Assembly (NCBI GenBank): GCA_026225215.1
Contig: JAMFSI010000026.1
Location: 1 to 45,880 of the forward strand
From: Sphingomonas palustris
GTDB taxonomy: Bacteria; Pseudomonadota; Alphaproteobacteria; Sphingomonadales; Sphingomonadaceae
Length of the DNA: 45,880 bases
Direction of reading: 5' to 3'
The translations under genes and the position numbers were made by a program. The notes under the pieces are model-generated. The model was not told where the DNA came from and did not search any database. It saw nothing but the letters and a program-made list of their open reading frames with translations. Positions 41,797 to 45,880 of the stretch are shown here, piece after piece (the stretch's first letter is position 1; each line of letters starts with the position of its first letter).

Positions 41797-44082
41797 ATGT
41801 CCGCAGTCGGTGTCTGGCGCGTAACGATGTCCACCCCGATGGGGCCACAGGATATGGAGCTGTCTATCGACAGAGCAGGCGCGGCGGATTTTACCGGGCG
41901 GATCGAAAGCCCGATGGGGAATTTCGACATCGTCGGTGCGGTGTCGGGAAAGCGCTTCCAATGGGAAATGAAGGCGAAGAAGCCCATGCCCATCATCGTG
42001 ACTTTCGATGTCACCATCGCGGATGATGCGATCAGCGGCAGCGCGAAGCTCGGCATGCTGGGAGCATCCACCATATCGGGTGAGCGCGTCGCGGCAGGCA
42101 CTGAACCCGCCGCGCCGACCGCACCCGATCTGGACGACACCGGGCCGATTACCGCAGATTCGGTCGATCCCCGTTTTGCCGAAGCCTATATCGACATCGA
42201 CGAGTGGCGGGACGAACCGGTGCGGCACCGCTACGTCCGTGGCGGCTTTACTGGCACGGATGCGAAGTTCTCGCTCTATTTTCCGCCAGCCGAGCAATAT
42301 CAGCGGCGGTTCTTCCACAATACCTATCCGATGATCACCAACTCGGACATTGGCCCATTCCCGATCCAGTTCGATGTCGCGGTCGGCAATCTCGGCTTCA
42401 CGCTGGATAGCGGCGCTTATTACCTCCAGACGAACCTCGGCGGCGCCGATCGTGCGCCGCCGGCCGATCCGGCCATCGCCGCTTATCGCGTCAACGCGGC
42501 GGCAGCCAAATATTCCCGCCGGCTGGCGGCCGAGATGTACGGCGAACACCGCGCCTATGGTTATCTCTTCGGCGGCAGCGGCGGTTCCTATCAAGTGATG
42601 GGCTCAGCCGAGATGACCAGCGGCGTGTGGGATGGCTTTCTGCCCTTCGTGCTGGGGGTGCCCTATGCGATCCCAAGCATGTTCACCATTCGCCAGCACG
42701 CGCTGCGGGTGCTGCGCAAGCGCAACAAGTTTCCCGAGATCAACGATGCGATCGAGCCCGGCGGCAACGGCGATCCTTACGCCAGCTTGAACGCGGAAGA
42801 GAGCGCGGCGCTGCGCGAGGCGACGCGGCTCGGCTATCCGCTGCGGGGTTTCTGGGACCATGATCGTCTAACCAGCGGATACTACGCCAATGTCGCGCCG
42901 ATCACGCCGATGCTCGATCCGACTTATGTGCAGGATTTCTGGAGCAAGCCCGGCTATCTCGGCGCCGATCCGGAGGCGCAGCTCGCCGCAGAGCGCTTCA
43001 CTTTCGACACGACCATCGCGGGCCTGCTGGATGACGGGCCGGGTGGCAGCCTTCCCCGCAGGATCGTTCTTGCCGGCATCCCGGAGCGCGATTTCACCGA
43101 TACCCATCTGGTGGTCATGGAGGGCGAATCGGCCGGACAAAGCGTGCCGATTGGCGGTATCGACGGAGACAAGCTGGCCTTCGCGCTGGCGGCCAATCCG
43201 GCGCTGGTTTACGCTCTGAAGGCCGGGGATCGGGTGCGCATCGACAATAGCTGGACGCTGGCGATGCAGACTTACCACCGCCATCAGGTGCCCGAATCTC
43301 CCGAATTCTATGGCTGGGACCAATTCCGCGACGCGAAAGGCGAACCGATGTATCCGCAGCGCGGACTGTTCATCGGACCGGTGGGGACGACCAACACTGC
43401 TGGCTGCATGCCCGAGGGCCGCATCAACGGGAAGGTGCTGGTCCTGGAATGCATGAAGGATATCGATGCCTTGCCGTGGGCGGCGGACTGGTATCGATCC
43501 CGCGTCAAAGCCGAACTCGGCCCGCGCTTCGAAGACAATTTCGCCATCTGGTTTATCGATAACGCCAATCACGAAAACCCGCTGTGGCAGGGCGCCAATG
43601 CGCATATCGTCAGTTTCGCTGGCGCTTTGCAGCAGGGCCTACGCGATCTCGCGGTCTGGGTCGAAAACGGCGTGAAACCGTCAGAAACCCGTTACCGCGT
43701 CGTCGATACCCAGATCGAATTGCCTTCGTCCGCCGCCGAGCGTGGCGGGATACAGCCGATTATCGAACTCAAGGCCAATGGCGCCGAGCGGGCAGAGGTC
43801 GGGGTCGGCCAATCGGTGTCTTTCACCGCCAGCATCACTGCGCCGACGGGCGCGGGCGCAGTCGTTGCGGCGGAATGGGATTTCGAGGGTCTTGGCACTT
43901 TCCTGGAAACCGCCGCGATCGACATCCCTGCGGGCGATACGACCCTGTCGGCTGCACACGCCTATGAACGACCAGGCACCTATTTCGCGGTGCTACGCGC
44001 CACGTCCCATCGCCAAGGTGACACGGCGGCGGCTTATGCGCGAATTCAGAACCTCGCCCGCGTGCGGGTGGTGGTCGGCTAA
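41797..44082 (+). CDS. Large three-part protein with alpha/beta-hydrolase-like core and PKD-like end
   Basis: The 761-residue protein has three parts. Residues 1-100 form a beta-rich module (VWRVTMSTPMGPQDMEL, KPMPIIVTFDVTIADDAISG) that I see as a stand-alone domain in other sphingomonad proteins. The long central region has GGSGGS at 259-264 (candidate nucleophile Ser261), like a tannase/esterase elbow, with WHTW-free sequence around and a late VLECMKDIDALPWAADWYRS region. The end (about 670-755) has a PKD-like fold: VSFTASITAP, WDFEGLGTF and YERPGTYFAVLRA. GGGAG lies eight bases before the ATG. No signal peptide is visible, so the substrate would be met in the cytoplasm. The TetR gene is its likely regulator. 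Confidence 0.7.
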   Translation: MSAVGVWRVTMSTPMGPQDMELSIDRAGAADFTGRIESPMGNFDIVGAVSGKRFQWEMKAKKPMPIIVTFDVTIADDAISGSAKLGMLGASTISGERVAAGTEPAAPTAPDLDDTGPITADSVDPRFAEAYIDIDEWRDEPVRHRYVRGGFTGTDAKFSLYFPPAEQYQRRFFHNTYPMITNSDIGPFPIQFDVAVGNLGFTLDSGAYYLQTNLGGADRAPPADPAIAAYRVNAAAAKYSRRLAAEMYGEHRAYGYLFGGSGGSYQVMGSAEMTSGVWDGFLPFVLGVPYAIPSMFTIRQHALRVLRKRNKFPEINDAIEPGGNGDPYASLNAEESAALREATRLGYPLRGFWDHDRLTSGYYANVAPITPMLDPTYVQDFWSKPGYLGADPEAQLAAERFTFDTTIAGLLDDGPGGSLPRRIVLAGIPERDFTDTHLVVMEGESAGQSVPIGGIDGDKLAFALAANPALVYALKAGDRVRIDNSWTLAMQTYHRHQVPESPEFYGWDQFRDAKGEPMYPQRGLFIGPVGTTNTAGCMPEGRINGKVLVLECMKDIDALPWAADWYRSRVKAELGPRFEDNFAIWFIDNANHENPLWQGANAHIVSFAGALQQGLRDLAVWVENGVKPSETRYRVVDTQIELPSSAAERGGIQPIIELKANGAERAEVGVGQSVSFTASITAPTGAGAVVAAEWDFEGLGTFLETAAIDIPAGDTTLSAAHAYERPGTYFAVLRATSHRQGDTAAAYARIQNLARVRVVVG

Positions 44083-44103
44083 GCGATACGACGGGCTACG
44101 CGG

Positions 44104-44907
44104 TCAAAATACCGGATCGAATCCCGGCGGCAATTCGCTCGTGCCATCGGGCTGGCCGGGGACATGGATGCCGCATTCGGTCTTTTCCCAGCCGCGCCAG
44201 CGGCCCGAGCGCGGGTCTTCGCCCGGCGCGACTTTGCTGGTGCAGGGCGAGCAGCCGATCGAGGGGTAGCCTTCGGCGACCAGCGGGTGGGCGGGGAGAT
44301 CGTGCTCGGCGAAATAGGCGGCGACGATCTCGCTGTTCCAATCGGCCAGCGGGTTGATCTTGAGGCGGCCCTGGCTGTCGGTCTTGTCGATCTCGAAGCG
44401 CGGCAGCCCGGCGCGGGTGGCCGATTGGAAGCCCTTGCGTCCGGTAATGGTGGCATCGAGTGCGACCATTGCTTTGGCGAGCGGCTGGACCTTGCAGATG
44501 TCGCAGCAGCCATCGGGATCGTAGGACCAGCGCAGCCCGCTCTCGTCGCGCTTGGCCAGCAATTCGGCATCGGGGGTGAGATTGATCACGTTCAGCCCGA
44601 GCCGCTCGATCAGCAGATCGCGATAAGCCAACGTTTCAGGGAAATGCTTGCCGGTTTCGAGGAACAGCACCGGGGTGGTGGGATCGACGCTGGCGATCAA
44701 ATGCAGCAGCACCGCGCTTTCGGCGCCGAAGCTGGAGACCACCGCGACATCGCCCGCCACTCGGTCCTTGAGCACGCCGGCCAGCATTTCGCGGGTGTCC
44801 GACCCGCGATAAAGCCGGTTCAGCCGCACTGCATCGGCCTCGCTGAAGCGCGGGCCGGTATCGATGCGGTCTACGGCTCTGGCCGTTGCACTGGCGCCAC
44901 TACTCAT
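44104..44907 (-). CDS. cysH: Assimilatory adenylyl-sulfate (APS) reductase, [4Fe-4S] type
   Basis: The 267-residue enzyme reduces activated sulfate to sulfite in the cytoplasm. It has the nucleotide loop VVSSFGAESAVLLH (57-69), the cluster cysteines Cys134-Cys135 (GCCDICK) and Cys219/Cys222 (IGCSPCTSKV), and the catalytic Cys245 in KTECGIH. The double cysteine motifs mark the APS-using, iron-sulfur type rather than the PAPS-only type. The ATG at 44907 has AAGGTG four bases away. Its start overlaps the end of the DUF934 gene by eight bases, so this is one translationally coupled operon with cysI. Confidence 0.93.
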   Translation of the reverse strand: MSSGASATARAVDRIDTGPRFSEADAVRLNRLYRGSDTREMLAGVLKDRVAGDVAVVSSFGAESAVLLHLIASVDPTTPVLFLETGKHFPETLAYRDLLIERLGLNVINLTPDAELLAKRDESGLRWSYDPDGCCDICKVQPLAKAMVALDATITGRKGFQSATRAGLPRFEIDKTDSQGRLKINPLADWNSEIVAAYFAEHDLPAHPLVAEGYPSIGCSPCTSKVAPGEDPRSGRWRGWEKTECGIHVPGQPDGTSELPPGFDPVF

Positions 44908-45361
44908 GGCGCACCTTGTCGACATGACGCAGCTTCCAGATCGGCGTACGGCTGACCCCTGCCGTCTGAGAGGGGGTCGCCTGATAGACCTCGGGCCAGC
45001 GGTTGAGCGCCACCTGAGCGTCACCCTCGTCCATCGGCACGTCGGGTGCGAAGCTGTCGAAGCCGCAGCGCAGCAGCGCGGCGAGCTGATCGACCGCGAC
45101 ATCGCCAACCGCGCGCAATTCGCCGGTATAGCCGGCTTCGCGCAGGATACGCGCCGAGGAATAGCCGCGCCCGTCGCCGAACACCGGAAAATTGACTTCG
45201 ACCAGTTTCAGCCGATCCAGCACCGCCAGCAGATCGCGGGCATCGTCGCCCGGCTCGATCCGCACGGCGGCGGCATTGGTTTGATCGCTGAACGCATCGA
45301 CGGTTACCGCCGGGTCGGAAACCGGCTCATCGGCGCGGAAGCGAAATTGCGTTTCAACCAT
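44900..45361 (-). CDS. DUF934 domain protein of the sulfite reductase operon
   Basis: The 153-residue protein has the DUF934 pattern in VRIEPGDDARDLLAVLDRLK, LVEVNFPVFGDGRGYSSARIL and YTGELRAVGDVAVDQLAALLRCGFDSF. The ATG at 45361 is chosen because the longer reading runs inside the cysI end. It overlaps cysI by eight bases and cysH by eight bases, so the order cysI-DUF934-cysH is conserved and coupled. The family accompanies assimilatory sulfite reductase in many alphaproteobacteria; its job (electron transfer or siroheme assembly) is unproven. Confidence 0.86.
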   Translation of the reverse strand: MVETQFRFRADEPVSDPAVTVDAFSDQTNAAAVRIEPGDDARDLLAVLDRLKLVEVNFPVFGDGRGYSSARILREAGYTGELRAVGDVAVDQLAALLRCGFDSFAPDVPMDEGDAQVALNRWPEVYQATPSQTAGVSRTPIWKLRHVDKVRHE

Positions 45362-45880
45362 AAATCGCCTCCTTGAAGGGGGCCATGCCGATGCGGCGGT
45401 ACGTATCGAGGAAGCGCTCCTCGCCCTGCTTGTTGGCGAGATAAACGTCGGTCGCCTTCTCCACCGCGCCGACGATGCCGTCTTCATCGAAGCCGGGGCC
45501 GGTGATCTGGCCCAGCGAGGTATCCGCGCCTTCGCTGCCGCCAAGCAGCAACTGGTAATTCTCGATGCCGCGGCGATCGACGCCGAGGATGCCGATGTGG
45601 CCGGCGTGGTGATGGCCGCAGGCGTTGATGCAGCCCGAAATCTTCAGCTTCAGTTCGCCGATCTCGCCCTGCTTTTCGGCAAAGCGTTCGGAGAGCTTTT
45701 GCGCCACCGGGATCGAGCGGGCATTGGCAAGGCTGCAATAATCCAGGCCAGGGCAGGCGATGATGTCGCCTAGAAGGTCGAGATTGGCGGTGCCGAGACC
45801 CGCGGCATCGAGCTTCTGCCACAATGCGTAGAGATCGGTCTGCTGCACATGCGGCAGGACGATGTTCTGGGTATGGGTGA
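45354..45880 (-). CDS. cysI: Sulfite reductase hemoprotein, C-terminal part (start outside window)
   Basis: The visible 175 residues are the last third of a nitrite/sulfite reductase. They contain the cluster and siroheme ligands as Cys-x5-Cys in CPGLDYCSLANARS and Cys-x3-Cys in SGCINACGHHHAGHIGILG. The enzyme reduces sulfite to sulfide for cysteine synthesis. The open reading frame continues past the right edge of the window. It ends inside the DUF934 start and is the first visible gene of the overlapping cysI-DUF934-cysH operon. Sulfite rather than nitrite is inferred from the neighbouring cysH. Confidence 0.92.
   Translation of the reverse strand, partial: THTQNIVLPHVQQTDLYALWQKLDAAGLGTANLDLLGDIIACPGLDYCSLANARSIPVAQKLSERFAEKQGEIGELKLKISGCINACGHHHAGHIGILGVDRRGIENYQLLLGGSEGADTSLGQITGPGFDEDGIVGAVEKATDVYLANKQGEERFLDTYRRIGMAPFKEAIYG

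Noticed and set aside
44908..45108. cysH start at 45108
   Set aside because: The extension is Arg/Ser-rich antiparallel reading through DUF934; the domain starts near 44907.

Overview
The window is a GC-rich chromosomal segment from a Gram-negative alphaproteobacterium, most likely a sphingomonad (Sphingomonadales). The pointers are a sphingomonad-style TonB-dependent receptor, proB followed by an NAD-dependent epimerase gene, the cysI/DUF934/cysH order, many small catabolic genes with their own TetR, AraC or XRE regulators, and dispersed palindromic repeats built on ctgagcttgtcgaag. Both ends are cut: clpB at the left and cysI at the right. No rRNA, tRNA, CRISPR array, transposase or phage gene was seen.

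Layout. 0-4.4 kb: 3' end of clpB, a six-helix membrane protein, then an HSD10-like dehydrogenase, a TetR regulator and a methylthioadenosine phosphorylase in one direction. 4.6-8.6 kb: an amidohydrolase and a TauD-like dioxygenase converge on a DUF779/aldehyde dehydrogenase pair. 8.9-13.3 kb: a secreted S10-type serine peptidase, a TauE/SafE-type (TSUP) permease and an arylsulfatase. 13.5-18.3 kb: a transglutaminase-like protein, an Fsr-type efflux pump with a divergent AraC regulator, and a methyltransferase with a divergent XRE regulator. 18.5-25.5 kb: SDR, flavin monooxygenase-like protein, AraC regulator, alpha/beta-hydrolase, FUSC membrane protein and a Tat-exported DUF1214-like protein. 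25.6-29.3 kb: a Spy-like protein, a glycine-rich secreted protein, a MaoC hydratase pair, the C-terminal half of an MFS transporter and a second TSUP permease. 29.7-33.8 kb: an FAD/NAD(P)-binding protein, then GST, TauD-like dioxygenase and serine acetyltransferase. 34.4-36.8 kb: a large TonB-dependent receptor with strong terminators. 37-41 kb: a decayed acyl-CoA ligase, a cyclopropane fatty acid synthase-like enzyme, proB and an epimerase. 41.1-44.1 kb: a TetR regulator divergent from an unusual multidomain hydrolase. 44.1-45.9 kb: cysH, DUF934 and cysI.

How it fits together. Sulfur is a recurring theme: sulfate reduction (cysI, cysH), cysteine precursor synthesis (serine acetyltransferase), sulfate-ester and possibly sulfonate scavenging (arylsulfatase, TauD-like dioxygenases), two sulfite/organosulfonate-type permeases, and methylthioadenosine salvage. 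A 23-bp dyad (ATCTCTA-N9-TAGAGAT) lies upstream of the S10 peptidase, the first TSUP permease and the GST-dioxygenase-acetyltransferase operon. A weaker copy lies before the FAD protein. I read this as a shared operator of an unidentified regulator, plausibly a sulfur-limitation regulon. The second theme is catabolism of acyl-CoA-linked or aromatic/terpenoid-type substrates (two SDRs, LLM flavoprotein, MaoC pair, amidohydrolase, aldehyde dehydrogenase, TonB receptor), whose substrates cannot be read from sequence.
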